Below, in pieces: positions 14,169 to 22,409 of a DNA stretch of 22,669 nt. The stretch is from the NCBI GenBank assembly GCA_003451785.1, contig DMJL01000094.1, positions 281-22,949 of the forward strand. Reading direction: 5' to 3'. Under the pieces are notes generated by a model. It saw only the letters and a program-made list of their open reading frames with translations. It made no database searches and was not told the origin of the DNA. A program made the position numbers and the translations under genes. Source of the stretch: Bacteroidales bacterium (GTDB lineage Bacteria > Bacteroidota > Bacteroidia > Bacteroidales > UBA7960). The stretch's first letter is position 1; the number at the start of each line of letters is the position of its first letter.

Positions 14169-14963
14169 ATGATGGAATCAAAACTTATTACTTCACTAAT
14201 GAACACTCAATGGATTTTCAGGAAAGTGGTTTTAGCCCTATTTATATGGATAAATGCCACCCCGGTTTTGGCTCAACCCGCACCCAGGGAAATATTGCGT
14301 CGTGCAGAGGACAATATGCGTGGAACAACCTCCTATACCGAGATGACCATGCAAACGGTGAGGCCCCGTTTCACTCGTGAGATAACCATGCGCACATGGA
14401 ACCTAGGCGACGATTACGCTCTAGTGCTTATCACTGCCCCTGCCCGTGACCAGGGCACGGCATTTTTGAAACGAGGCCGCGAAATGTGGAACTTCGTACC
14501 AAGAATAGATCGCACCGTGAAAATGCCGCCAAGCATGATGTCGCAATCGTGGATGGGATCCGATTTTTCGAATGACGACCTGATGCAGGGAACTTCAACC
14601 GTTGATGACTTTACACACCGATTGCTTCGCTCCGAAACGATAAACGGACACGAATGCTATGTGCTCGAACTGATACCCAAGCCCGAGGCGCCCATCGTGT
14701 ATAGCAAGGTTATTTATTGGGTTTCGAAAGAATACTACCTGCCGGTGAAAGTCGAAAATTATGATGAATTCGGTCAGATTGCCAGCACCATCAATTTCAG
14801 AGAATTCAGGCAGATGGGCGACAGGATGCTGCCGGCTGTTTTTGAAATGATACCCGCCGGACGCCCCGGTCATAAAACCATTCTCACTACCCACAAAGCC
14901 GACTTCAGGATAAGCCTCACGCCCGATTTCTTTACACTTCAAAACTTAAGCAATATCAGGTAA
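14169..14963 (+). CDS. outer-membrane lipoprotein-sorting (LolA-like, TP0789-type) periplasmic protein
   Basis: A 264-residue secreted protein with a signal peptide (hydrophobic core VVLALFIWINATPVLAQ). A start at 14199 (MNTQWIFRK) would give a more normal short n-region; 14169 is the longest ATG start. The mature part has the LolA-like pattern of the TP0789-type family. REILRRAEDNMRG opens it, TREITMRTWN and GTAFLKRGREMWNFVP lie near residues 70-110, and SQSWMGSDFSNDDLM near 125. The end has YWVSKEYYLPVKVENYDEFGQ and a strand ending PDFFTLQNLS. Such proteins adopt a half-barrel that shields a lipid chain. It is the first gene before two FtsX permeases, so it is likely the periplasmic carrier of that ABC system. 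Confidence 0.82.
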   Translation: MMESKLITSLMNTQWIFRKVVLALFIWINATPVLAQPAPREILRRAEDNMRGTTSYTEMTMQTVRPRFTREITMRTWNLGDDYALVLITAPARDQGTAFLKRGREMWNFVPRIDRTVKMPPSMMSQSWMGSDFSNDDLMQGTSTVDDFTHRLLRSETINGHECYVLELIPKPEAPIVYSKVIYWVSKEYYLPVKVENYDEFGQIASTINFREFRQMGDRMLPAVFEMIPAGRPGHKTILTTHKADFRISLTPDFFTLQNLSNIR

Positions 14964-14997
14964 ATTAAAAAATCCTCAGTTGACTAAACTGCTTAAC

Positions 14998-16218
14998 ATG
15001 AACATCTTATTAAAAATTGCCTGGCGCAATATCTGGAGAAACAAAAAACGGTCGCTGATTACCATCAGTTCCGTGCTGTTTGCGGTATTGTTAGCTATTG
15101 TTTTCAAGGCTCTTGAGGTTGGTTCGTATGGCCAGATGATCGAAAATATGGTGCGGTATAGTACCGGCTATATTCAAGTTCAGGATGTATTGTATGAAGA
15201 AGAACCCTCCATGGATCACAGTCTGCTCTATGATGAAAACCTAAAAGCAATTATTGAGCAACATTCCGAAAAGATAGACTTTACCGTTCCCCGCATCCAG
15301 CACTTTGCACTGGCTGCTACCCCAACGCAAACACGGGGAGTGATGGTTATGGGTATTGATCCATTAGCCGAGGCCAAGATGAACGACTTGACCCAAAACA
15401 TGCAATCGGGAGCATTTCTGACGCCGGGCGACTCCGACATAGTACTCGCCAATGGTCTGGCAGAAATTCTCAAAGTTGCTGTGGGCGATTCGGTGGTGCT
15501 TTTAGGGCAGGGATTTCAGGGAGCAACAGCTGCCGGGGTTTACAGAGTTAAAGGCATTGTAAATATCCGTCTGCCCGACTTGAGCAACAATACCATTTAT
15601 ATGTCGCTTGAGGCTGCCCAATGGTTTTTTGCGGCAGAGGACAGATTAACATCACTTATCGTTATGCCCCAACATCCAAGAGAAACCAACCAAATTGCTG
15701 CCAGGCTTTTGGATGCAGTTGACCCAGATTGGCTTACCGTAGTAACATGGGAACACCTGCTCAAGGACATCCTCGCAATGATGCGATTCGACCAGGCTGG
15801 TTCATTTGTGATGATGCTGATACTTTACATCGTGATAACCTTTGGACTATTGGGAACTATTCTGACCATGATCATGGAACGGAGGCGGGAATTCAACATG
15901 CTGCTTTCATTGGGGATGAAGCGAAGGATTTTAGCAGGAGTTTGTTATACAGAAACTCTACTTATTTCCTTTGCTGGGATTTTATCAGGAATTCTGGTAT
16001 CCATTCCCATTGTAATGTTTTTTCACAACAACCCCATACCCCTTACCGGCGATATGGCCCAAACCATGATTGACTTCGGGTTTGAGCCTGTAATACCTTT
16101 TGCCTTCGAACCAAGAATTTTTATTGAACAGGTGCGTGTCGTGGCTGTACTTTCGCTGCTGGTGGGGCTGTATCCGGTTTACAAAGTGTTCAGGATGAAA
16201 ACGGTGCAAATAAAATAA
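14998..16218 (+). CDS. ABC transporter permease, FtsX/MacB type (first)
   Basis: A 406-residue permease. I chose the ATG at 14998 (MNILLKIAWRNIWRNKKRS) over the upstream TTG at 14980. The topology is one N-terminal helix (about 20-42), a large periplasmic domain (about 45-265) and three C-terminal helices (about 270-300, 318-345 and 375-395). This is the LolC/LolE/MacB arrangement used for mechanotransmission or lipid extraction rather than channel transport. The segment TQTRGVMVMGIDPLAEAKM recurs in the next gene as TQTRGTTIMAIDPITEAKT, so the two are paralogues likely to form a heterodimer. The next gene starts 8 bases after its stop. Confidence 0.9.
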   Translation: MNILLKIAWRNIWRNKKRSLITISSVLFAVLLAIVFKALEVGSYGQMIENMVRYSTGYIQVQDVLYEEEPSMDHSLLYDENLKAIIEQHSEKIDFTVPRIQHFALAATPTQTRGVMVMGIDPLAEAKMNDLTQNMQSGAFLTPGDSDIVLANGLAEILKVAVGDSVVLLGQGFQGATAAGVYRVKGIVNIRLPDLSNNTIYMSLEAAQWFFAAEDRLTSLIVMPQHPRETNQIAARLLDAVDPDWLTVVTWEHLLKDILAMMRFDQAGSFVMMLILYIVITFGLLGTILTMIMERRREFNMLLSLGMKRRILAGVCYTETLLISFAGILSGILVSIPIVMFFHNNPIPLTGDMAQTMIDFGFEPVIPFAFEPRIFIEQVRVVAVLSLLVGLYPVYKVFRMKTVQIK

Positions 16219-16226
16219 TAAGTGTT

Positions 16227-17450
16227 ATGATATTAATGTTTAAAATTGCTTGGCGCAATATCTGGCGCAATCCACGGCGAAGCTTTGTAATGATTGCCGC
16301 AATTACCATTGGGCTTTGGGCAGGGCTTTTCGTGAGCGGGCTGATGGTTGGAATGATGCACATTAGGTTTATCACAAGCATCGAGCAACATGTTTCGCAC
16401 ATACAAATACACCACCCTGAGTTTTTGATTGACAATAATCTGGTTCATACCATAAAGGATTGGGAAACACTGCGAGAACAACTGCAGACAAACAGCAATG
16501 TGAAGGCATTTACTGGCCGTGCTATTTCCAACGGCATGCTGTCAACAGCCACTCAAACACGGGGCACAACCATCATGGCCATCGACCCGATAACAGAGGC
16601 TAAGACCACGGGACTGGACCAAAACATTCTGGAGGGCAACTACCTCGAAGAAGGAACAAAAAATCAGGTCCTTATAGGTCGCTCATTGGCACAAAAACTC
16701 AAACTACAAATAGGTTCGCGCTTGGTAGTAACTTTTCAGAATACCGAAGGCGATCTGGTCTCATCTGCATTCAGGGTGGGTGGTATTTTTCAAACTGCCA
16801 ACCTTTTACTCGACGAGAAAAATATTTACATTCTCCAGTCGTGCCTTGCCGAATATACTGGTCAGCAAACTTTGGTAAACGAAGTAGCTTTACTTCTGTA
16901 TGTCGCTGAACAGGTAAATAGCGAAAGCGAAGCATTGCAGGCTAATTTTCCCTATTTGCAGGTGCGCACCTGGGCCGACATCTCGCCCGAATTGGCTTAT
17001 ATACAAGATATGGGCAATCAAATGTTGATAATGATAATGGCAATCATCCTTCTGGCACTGGCTTTTGGCCTAGTGAACACGATGCTTATGACGGTTTATG
17101 AACGAGTGTATGAGCTTGGGATGCTTATGGCCATAGGCATGAACCGCATAAGGGTTTTTCTTATGATAACCCTCGAGACGCTATTTCTCACTTTTGTGGG
17201 TGCATTGGCCGGCATGGCATTAGGGTATATTACCATACTGATACTTGGACGCCGGGGCCTCGATCTGGCACCGGTGGGCGGCGATGCCTTGCTGCAATAT
17301 GGATACCCTTCAATGGTTTACCCAATGCTTGAACCGATTTTTTTTATTCAGCTTACCTTCCTGGTGGTAATCATGGTATTTGCATCGGCAATTTTCCCAG
17401 CCATGAGAGCATTGAAACTGAAACCTGCAGTGGCCGTCAGAAACGATTAA
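16227..17450 (+). CDS. ABC transporter permease, FtsX/MacB type (second)
   Basis: The 407-residue partner of the preceding permease, with the same opening motif (KIAWRNIWRNPRRSF), one N-terminal helix, a periplasmic domain (about 45-265) and three C-terminal helices (about 272-298, 318-346 and 368-392). An ATG at 16236 is an alternative start three codons in. LolC/LolE pairs show the same pattern of two diverged copies, and together they would bind one ATPase dimer. The cognate ATPase gene is not adjacent: a toxin-antitoxin pair (17550-18284) separates it, so transcription of the ATPase may depend on read-through or on the inserted promoter. Confidence 0.9.
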   Translation: MILMFKIAWRNIWRNPRRSFVMIAAITIGLWAGLFVSGLMVGMMHIRFITSIEQHVSHIQIHHPEFLIDNNLVHTIKDWETLREQLQTNSNVKAFTGRAISNGMLSTATQTRGTTIMAIDPITEAKTTGLDQNILEGNYLEEGTKNQVLIGRSLAQKLKLQIGSRLVVTFQNTEGDLVSSAFRVGGIFQTANLLLDEKNIYILQSCLAEYTGQQTLVNEVALLLYVAEQVNSESEALQANFPYLQVRTWADISPELAYIQDMGNQMLIMIMAIILLALAFGLVNTMLMTVYERVYELGMLMAIGMNRIRVFLMITLETLFLTFVGALAGMALGYITILILGRRGLDLAPVGGDALLQYGYPSMVYPMLEPIFFIQLTFLVVIMVFASAIFPAMRALKLKPAVAVRND

Positions 17451-17497
17451 TATAATGGAAATACAATTAGCAAGTACTTTGAAATATAAGAAAACAT

Positions 17498-17528
17498 TTT
17501 GCGTTGCCGTATATTTTTCATAAATTTG
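17498..17528 (+). promoter_or_regulatory. Bacteroidota-type promoter of the toxin-antitoxin pair
   Basis: TTTG (17498-17501) and TAAATTTG (17521-17528) are separated by exactly 19 bases, an ideal TTTG-N19-TAnnTTTG arrangement. The -7 box lies inside a near-palindrome, CATAAATTTGTG (17519-17530), that could be an antitoxin operator. The antitoxin ATG is 21 bases further on. Confidence 0.7.
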
Positions 17529-17549
17529 TGCGTACAAAATTTTAAAGAT

Positions 17550-17801
17550 ATGACTACCAAATTAACATTGAGATTAAACCAGAATGTGATTGCTAAAGCC
17601 AAAACCTATGCTCGTAGCCATAAGACAAGCATCTCCAAAATGATTGAATCTTATCTTGATAACATCACAAGACAAAAGGAGGAGTACAAGAAAACCACAA
17701 TTACTTCGCTTGTCGAAAGTTTAAGTGGAGTAATAGATCTGCCTGCGGATTTTGACATCCGAAAAGAGTATGGCAATTATCTAGAAAAAAAGTATTCCTG
17801 A
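17550..17801 (+). CDS. ribbon-helix-helix type antitoxin (DUF6364-like)
   Basis: The ATG at 17550 gives an 83-residue protein. The frame is open upstream but has no sensible start, and the promoter lies inside that extension. The N-terminus (MTTKLTLRLNQNVIAKAKTY) is a short strand with alternating residues, followed by two helices with SHKTSISKMIESYLDNI, as in ribbon-helix-helix DNA-binding antitoxins of the DUF6364 type. The acidic and basic tail (about 60-83) would wrap and inhibit the toxin. It precedes a PIN-domain gene by 66 bases. The pair is more AT-rich than the ABC genes around it, which fits horizontal arrival. Confidence 0.82.
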   Translation: MTTKLTLRLNQNVIAKAKTYARSHKTSISKMIESYLDNITRQKEEYKKTTITSLVESLSGVIDLPADFDIRKEYGNYLEKKYS

Positions 17802-17867
17802 AATTCGCCATGCGATCGGTATTCACGCAGGCTGGCATCAAATCCTATTAAAGTAAATTATTTTCGG

Positions 17868-18284
17868 ATGAAAAAGTTACTCATTGATACAAATATCGTG
17901 ATTGATTTATTATCACGGCGACAACCTTTTTATGAAGCAGCGGCAGTCCTGTTTTCGCTTGCTGACAAAAAGCAAATAGAATTATCCATGTCATCTTTAA
18001 CCATTGCTAATACTAACTATGTGCTGTTAAGACAATTGGATTCAGTTAAAGCCAAATCCATTTTAAGAAAGCTCAAATTGATTGTACATGTATTACCATT
18101 AGACGATAAAATCATAGGATTGGCTTTGAATGATGAGAGCTTCTCAGATTTTGAGGATGCTCTTCAATACTATACGGCAATTGAAAACGGACAGGACTTG
18201 CTTATTACCCGAAATCTCAGAGACTTTAAAAATTCAAAATTGCCAGTAATGACACCTGGTCAATTCATTGAGACGATTGAATAA
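17868..18284 (+). CDS. PIN-domain ribonuclease toxin (VapC-like)
   Basis: A 138-residue PIN-domain protein. The strand MKKLLIDTNIVIDLLSRRQP contains the first metal-binding Asp7. The later acidic cluster DFEDALQYYTA gives Asp94 and Asp97, and LLITRNLRDF gives Asp119. The family cuts tRNA or rRNA when freed from its antitoxin; the target here is unknown. Length and motif order are complete, so it should be active. It is encoded downstream of its probable antitoxin, and the ABC ATPase starts 48 bases after it. Confidence 0.88.
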   Translation: MKKLLIDTNIVIDLLSRRQPFYEAAAVLFSLADKKQIELSMSSLTIANTNYVLLRQLDSVKAKSILRKLKLIVHVLPLDDKIIGLALNDESFSDFEDALQYYTAIENGQDLLITRNLRDFKNSKLPVMTPGQFIETIE

Positions 18285-18332
18285 ATCCAATCGCAAACCC
18301 TACTACGATAAATTTTCCAACCAAAAATAACC

Positions 18333-19025
18333 ATGATTATAAAAACTGAAAACCTCAGCAAAATTTATGACGAAAAGACGATGCCCTTAATGGCTCTCGA
18401 CGGCATAAACCTCGAATTTGGGGAAGGCGAATTCACAGCAATCGTTGGCCCCTCGGGAAGCGGCAAAACCACATTCCTAAACATGGTAGGTGGGTTGGAT
18501 AAGCCTTCCGGAGGCACCATTACCATAAACGGAACAGATATTACCGGCATGACTGAGTCGAAACTGATTGATTTCAGGCTGCACAATATAGGCTTTGTTT
18601 TTCAGGCATACAATCTGTTGCCGGTGCTTACAGCCAAGGAAAATATTTCGTTCGTCATGTTGCTACAAAAAACCGATCCTAAACTGATGGATGCCCGTGC
18701 TATGGAGTTGCTGCGGCAGGTGGGACTTGAAGACAAAGCCCATGTGCGACCTTCTAAACTGTCGGGAGGGCAGCAACAGCGCATAGCAGTAGCACGGGCA
18801 TTGGCATCCAAGCCACGGTTTATCCTAGCCGATGAGCCTACGGCCAACCTCGATACTGTATCGGCTTTCAATCTACTCGACATCATGACCAGGCTCAATG
18901 AGGAAGAGAATATCACACTGATTTTTTCGACCCACGACCAACGGGTTATAGAAAGGGCAAGGCGAGTTATCACTTTGGTTGATGGCAGAGTTTCGAGCGA
19001 TGAATACTTCGACTCGAAAAATTGA
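18333..19025 (+). CDS. ABC transporter ATP-binding protein (LolD/MacB-type)
   Basis: A 230-residue ATPase with all functional motifs: Walker A GPSGSGKTT (39-47), Q-loop Gln91 (VFQAYNLLP), signature LSGGQQQR (143-150), Walker B FILADEPTANLD (163-174) and switch His201. It falls in the LolD/MacB/FtsE group that pairs with FtsX-type permeases, so its partners are the two permeases encoded at 14998-17450. The intervening toxin-antitoxin pair does not break any coding sequence. The outer-membrane barrel gene follows within 70 bases. Confidence 0.93.
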   Translation: MIIKTENLSKIYDEKTMPLMALDGINLEFGEGEFTAIVGPSGSGKTTFLNMVGGLDKPSGGTITINGTDITGMTESKLIDFRLHNIGFVFQAYNLLPVLTAKENISFVMLLQKTDPKLMDARAMELLRQVGLEDKAHVRPSKLSGGQQQRIAVARALASKPRFILADEPTANLDTVSAFNLLDIMTRLNEEENITLIFSTHDQRVIERARRVITLVDGRVSSDEYFDSKN

Positions 19026-19095
19026 AAAGTTTGGAAAAATAGTCAAACACCCATTTTGAAAAAAGTGCCCTGTGCTGAACTTGACAAAATTTTTT

Positions 19096-20268
19096 ATGAA
19101 AAACGGATTAATTGTTGTGTTTGTGCTTATGTGCGGTTTAGTAGGCATCACATCAAATGCTTATTCAGCCGGAGGCGATACTGCTAGTTTTAACATCAGG
19201 GGATATTTGCGTGCTATGCCTTCGGTGATGATAAACCGCGAGTTCACCCATGCCGATTTCAGCAATATGGTTCACAACAGGCTTAATACGCGATGGAGCC
19301 TTCCTCTGGGACTTTCATTGGTTGCGGAAGGTCGCAATAGGTTGTTATTTAACGAATTGCTTGAAGATTTTCCAACCATGGCAGATTTTATGGATTATGA
19401 CGATGGGTTGCTTGACCTCACTTGGGTTTGGCTATCGCAGGGAGGTTGGCTGGGTACTTCGCAGATTGACCGATTGTTTTTAGACTGGCAACAGAGCAAT
19501 TGGAGAGTTAGAGTAGGTCGGCAACGCATCAACTGGGGCTTAAACTTCGTTTCTAATCCCAACGACCTTTTCAACACCTACTCGTTTTTCGACTTCGATT
19601 ATCCAGAGCGACCCGGAGCCGATGCCGTTAGAATTCAATACTTCACCGGCGGGCTTTCGAGAATCGAGGTGGCCTACAATCCCTCGCGCTACGCAAGGCA
19701 AAGTGTGGCCGCCTTGCTCTATGGCACAAACCTGTTTAACTACGATTTTCAAGTCATCGCAGGATATTTCCGCCACAGGGCAGCGCTGGGAATAGGTTGG
19801 GCCGGCTCCATAGGAGGCGCAGGATTCAAAGGGGAAGCTACATGGTTTTATCATATCGAAAACCTACCTCAACGACGACGGGCAAATTTGGTCGCAGCAA
19901 TAGGCTTTGATTACATGTTTGCCAACGGCACATTCGTCATAGCCGAATTTCTTTACAACGGCGGCTTCACCCCCGCTGGCGGAAATATATTCATGCTCAC
20001 CGAGCCAATGCGCCCCGACAATATCATGTTCTCCGAATTCGCCTTGACCCTAAGTGCCAGCCATGCCTTTTCGCCGGTCGTTAACGGTGGACTGTCCATT
20101 ATGGCCTTGCCCGATCAGGAAACAGTGTTCTTTTCACCAAATATGAAGTACTCCCTGGCAAGGAATTTCGACCTTGAGATCGTTTCACAAATCTTCATCG
20201 GAGGGCAAAATACACTATTCTACCAAGCTGGTTCTTCATGGTTTGTGGCATTACAGTTTTCTTTTTAA
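19096..20268 (+). CDS. outer-membrane beta-barrel protein of the ABC locus
   Basis: I start it at the ATG at 19096 (signal peptide MKNGLIVVFVLMCGLVGITS, cleaved near AYSA). A GTG at 19072 is open in frame but would lengthen the n-region. The 390 residues show alternating amphipathic strands, many aromatic girdle residues, motifs such as VRVGRQRINWGLNFVSNPND, and a terminal Phe strand (SSWFVALQFSF) recognised by the BAM machinery. I do not recognise a specific family; it resembles DUF1302/porin-like barrels encoded beside LolA-like and ABC genes. Its position as the last gene of the operon suggests that it is the outer-membrane end of the export path. A decayed copy of its last 13 codons occurs at 22291-22329. 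Confidence 0.75.
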   Translation: MKNGLIVVFVLMCGLVGITSNAYSAGGDTASFNIRGYLRAMPSVMINREFTHADFSNMVHNRLNTRWSLPLGLSLVAEGRNRLLFNELLEDFPTMADFMDYDDGLLDLTWVWLSQGGWLGTSQIDRLFLDWQQSNWRVRVGRQRINWGLNFVSNPNDLFNTYSFFDFDYPERPGADAVRIQYFTGGLSRIEVAYNPSRYARQSVAALLYGTNLFNYDFQVIAGYFRHRAALGIGWAGSIGGAGFKGEATWFYHIENLPQRRRANLVAAIGFDYMFANGTFVIAEFLYNGGFTPAGGNIFMLTEPMRPDNIMFSEFALTLSASHAFSPVVNGGLSIMALPDQETVFFSPNMKYSLARNFDLEIVSQIFIGGQNTLFYQAGSSWFVALQFSF

Positions 20269-20791
20269 AGGAAATCATCAAAAATGACTTATTTTGGGTA
20301 TTGAGATGGTGATTGTCTTCTGCTCTAATACCCGGGCTTGTTTGTAATCCGTTGTTTTGATTCAAACCATAATGAATCTTGACAAGAGAAAGGCTACATG
20401 GCGGTAGTAATTGAGTTGGGTTAACGATAGAATAAACCTTTGCCAACTCTCATTTGAATTCAGATTTTGGGTAACTACATGTATTAAAAACATGAATAGG
20501 TCTAAGAAATACATTTTTCAGTGATTTGTATTTGAAAATTCTATTAAAACCAAAAGATTCAATATTTTTTCTAAAATTTTTTTTGCTGTAAATCATTGAC
20601 GAATTTGTTAAATATTCTTAAATTTGCTTTATAAAACATTAGTAAATCTTTTATCCAAAGTTTTACTGTTTCATTTTGTTTATGCGGTTCCTGACCAAGG
20701 CTTTTATTACTCCTGTGCCATCTACCGCAAACTTCATTCGAAACTACAGTTTTGCATTATAATTAACCATTAATGAAGTAGGAGTATTCAT
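20269..20791. other. 523-bp intergenic region with a candidate promoter
   Basis: No credible gene on either strand. TAAATTTG at 20619-20626 matches the -7 consensus, with TTG at 20596-20598 (20-base gap). It would give an untranslated leader of about 160 bases before the lipoprotein start at 20792. I see no terminator for the barrel gene. The leader is AT-rich and I recognise no riboswitch in it. Confidence 0.5.
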
Positions 20792-22090
20792 ATGAAAACA
20801 ATTTATTTAGATGGCAAAAAAAATGCTGCATTCAAAATTGCAGCAATAGTTATGTTGGCAATTTTTCTTACATCGGTAGGTTGCGAAAAGGACGAATTGA
20901 GGCAGTCAGGTATATTGATTAAAGGTCGGATTCCCAACAACGCTCAAAAGTTATTACAGACAGAACAAATCAACACAGCATCACTTAACGACGCAAAAAA
21001 TGTGCTTGTTTTTGGGAAATTTAATGGAGCCACATTTTACAAACTTTACCCCATAGAGGATGGTACATTTACTGTTGAGGGACGCAAAGGAACTAGCGTA
21101 GCCTTGATTTTTCTTGATTCCCAAAACAAGTACATAGGGCATTTGTCGCCACAAGGCTTGAATTTTTTACCGCTAACCTCTTTGGCCAACGGGGATACGA
21201 CCTCTATCAATCTTTCAACACTAACCTTAGCCGGCAACAGGGTAATACCAACAAACGACCCTTTGGGCAAAGAAATTATGATATCTTCGGAGGAGATAAA
21301 CCGTTTAAAGGCACTAGGCCATTACTATGTCTCGCTTGCAGAAAATATCGACACGGATGGAGATAAAATTCCCGATGTTCTATCACAAAAAGAATTGGTC
21401 GCTTATACCTGGCTCTTTATTCAAGGCGGGCTTCGAGGGTTGAATAATGTAGCTCCCATGGTGAACAATGAAGCAAGGTTCTATACAAGTTACAAATTAC
21501 AAATCGAGGGGGGGGCAGCCCATTCGTTTATAGGAAACCAAATTGCCTTAACCGGACCAACCGGAGATCCATACAACGACATTCAACTGGATTGGTACAA
21601 AAAAGCTCCTGAAGTAGGTGGAAATCGCTCTTTTATGGCAACCTTTACCCGCCCAACTCATGCTTCACCCGGTGGTCCCCTTGGCACACTGTTTTCACCA
21701 TTTAAAGAGGGAACTTATAATTTGACTCTCAACGGGAATCAGCACTATAGTTTTAAATATGCAAATGTCAATATGAAATTCAACCTCGTGTTGCCGATTC
21801 CAACATTAATGACCAATGCAGAAGGCAGGTTAACATCTATCCGGTTTAGCTATAAGTTGCACAACGGAACAGCGGTAATTCCTGAGAATATTATCTCAAA
21901 CCTAATGGTTCAGTTTTTTGATTCCAGAGATAACCAATTCTACAACCAGAGTAATGATATGCGGCTCAGTGCTGAAACCGGTTATAGCAGTATTAATTTT
22001 AGCTCACCTGTGGATATTTCTCAATTAGATAAACTGTATGTTAAATACGAGGATTTTCTTGGCAATGTTTATTTGATCACTTGGGAATGA
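20792..22090 (+). CDS. lipoprotein of unknown function
   Basis: A 432-residue predicted lipoprotein. After a basic n-region (LDGKKNAAFK) a hydrophobic segment ends in a lipobox, LTSVGC (Cys31), followed by EKDE. The frame is complete and the mature part looks beta-rich. Residues 187-195 (DTDGDKIPD) form a calcium-binding loop of the thrombospondin-3/EF-hand-like kind common in Bacteroidota surface proteins. No catalytic motif is recognisable and I cannot assign a family. It stands alone, about 520 bases after the barrel gene and with its own candidate promoter, so I do not link it to the ABC system. Confidence 0.7.
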   Translation: MKTIYLDGKKNAAFKIAAIVMLAIFLTSVGCEKDELRQSGILIKGRIPNNAQKLLQTEQINTASLNDAKNVLVFGKFNGATFYKLYPIEDGTFTVEGRKGTSVALIFLDSQNKYIGHLSPQGLNFLPLTSLANGDTTSINLSTLTLAGNRVIPTNDPLGKEIMISSEEINRLKALGHYYVSLAENIDTDGDKIPDVLSQKELVAYTWLFIQGGLRGLNNVAPMVNNEARFYTSYKLQIEGGAAHSFIGNQIALTGPTGDPYNDIQLDWYKKAPEVGGNRSFMATFTRPTHASPGGPLGTLFSPFKEGTYNLTLNGNQHYSFKYANVNMKFNLVLPIPTLMTNAEGRLTSIRFSYKLHNGTAVIPENIISNLMVQFFDSRDNQFYNQSNDMRLSAETGYSSINFSSPVDISQLDKLYVKYEDFLGNVYLITWE

Positions 22091-22409
22091 TGGTATGTTA
22101 TTTTAGAAAATGATGCCGAAGTTTTAGAGCATTAGAAAAAGTCCAATGGTGATTAAATTTGGCAGGTGAAATTGAACTGCCCATTAGAAGAACCGTAAAG
22201 CATTTTGTTTAAAAAGGGAGACTGCTACTATATTCCTGAAGCAGTCAAGTTTTGGTTTTTGCCGAAATACAAAACGCTATCATCGATAAGGCAGGCTCTT
22301 CATGGTTTGTGGTATTACAGTTTTTTTTCAGAAAAGTGCTTTTCCAAAATCGTAATCTCACAAAAGTGAACTATAGATTTTAAAAATGGCTGCCACTTAT
22401 TTCAAAACA
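22091..22409. other. intergenic stretch with gene remnant and hairpin
   Basis: No intact gene. It holds a hairpin (GACTGCT 22220-22226 with AGCAGTC 22240-22246, then a T-rich tract) that could end the lipoprotein transcript, the barrel-gene remnant, and the junction with the insertion-sequence-like end at 22410. Confidence 0.5.
22240..22383 (+). pseudogene. remnant of the 3' end of a barrel gene paralogous to 19096-20268
   Basis: Codons 22291-22329 read AGSSWFVVLQFFF, against AGSSWFVALQFSF in the intact gene (20227-20265); 34 of 39 bases are identical by direct comparison. Upstream similarity fades within about 35 bases, and the frame runs past the normal stop for 17 more codons to a stop at 22381-22383. 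There is no start codon. It is a truncated, decayed duplicate rather than a gene. Confidence 0.6.

Noticed and set aside
14159..14380. 73-codon frame overlapping the start of the LolA-like gene
   Set aside because: It overlaps a better-supported gene in another frame and has no signal peptide or domain.
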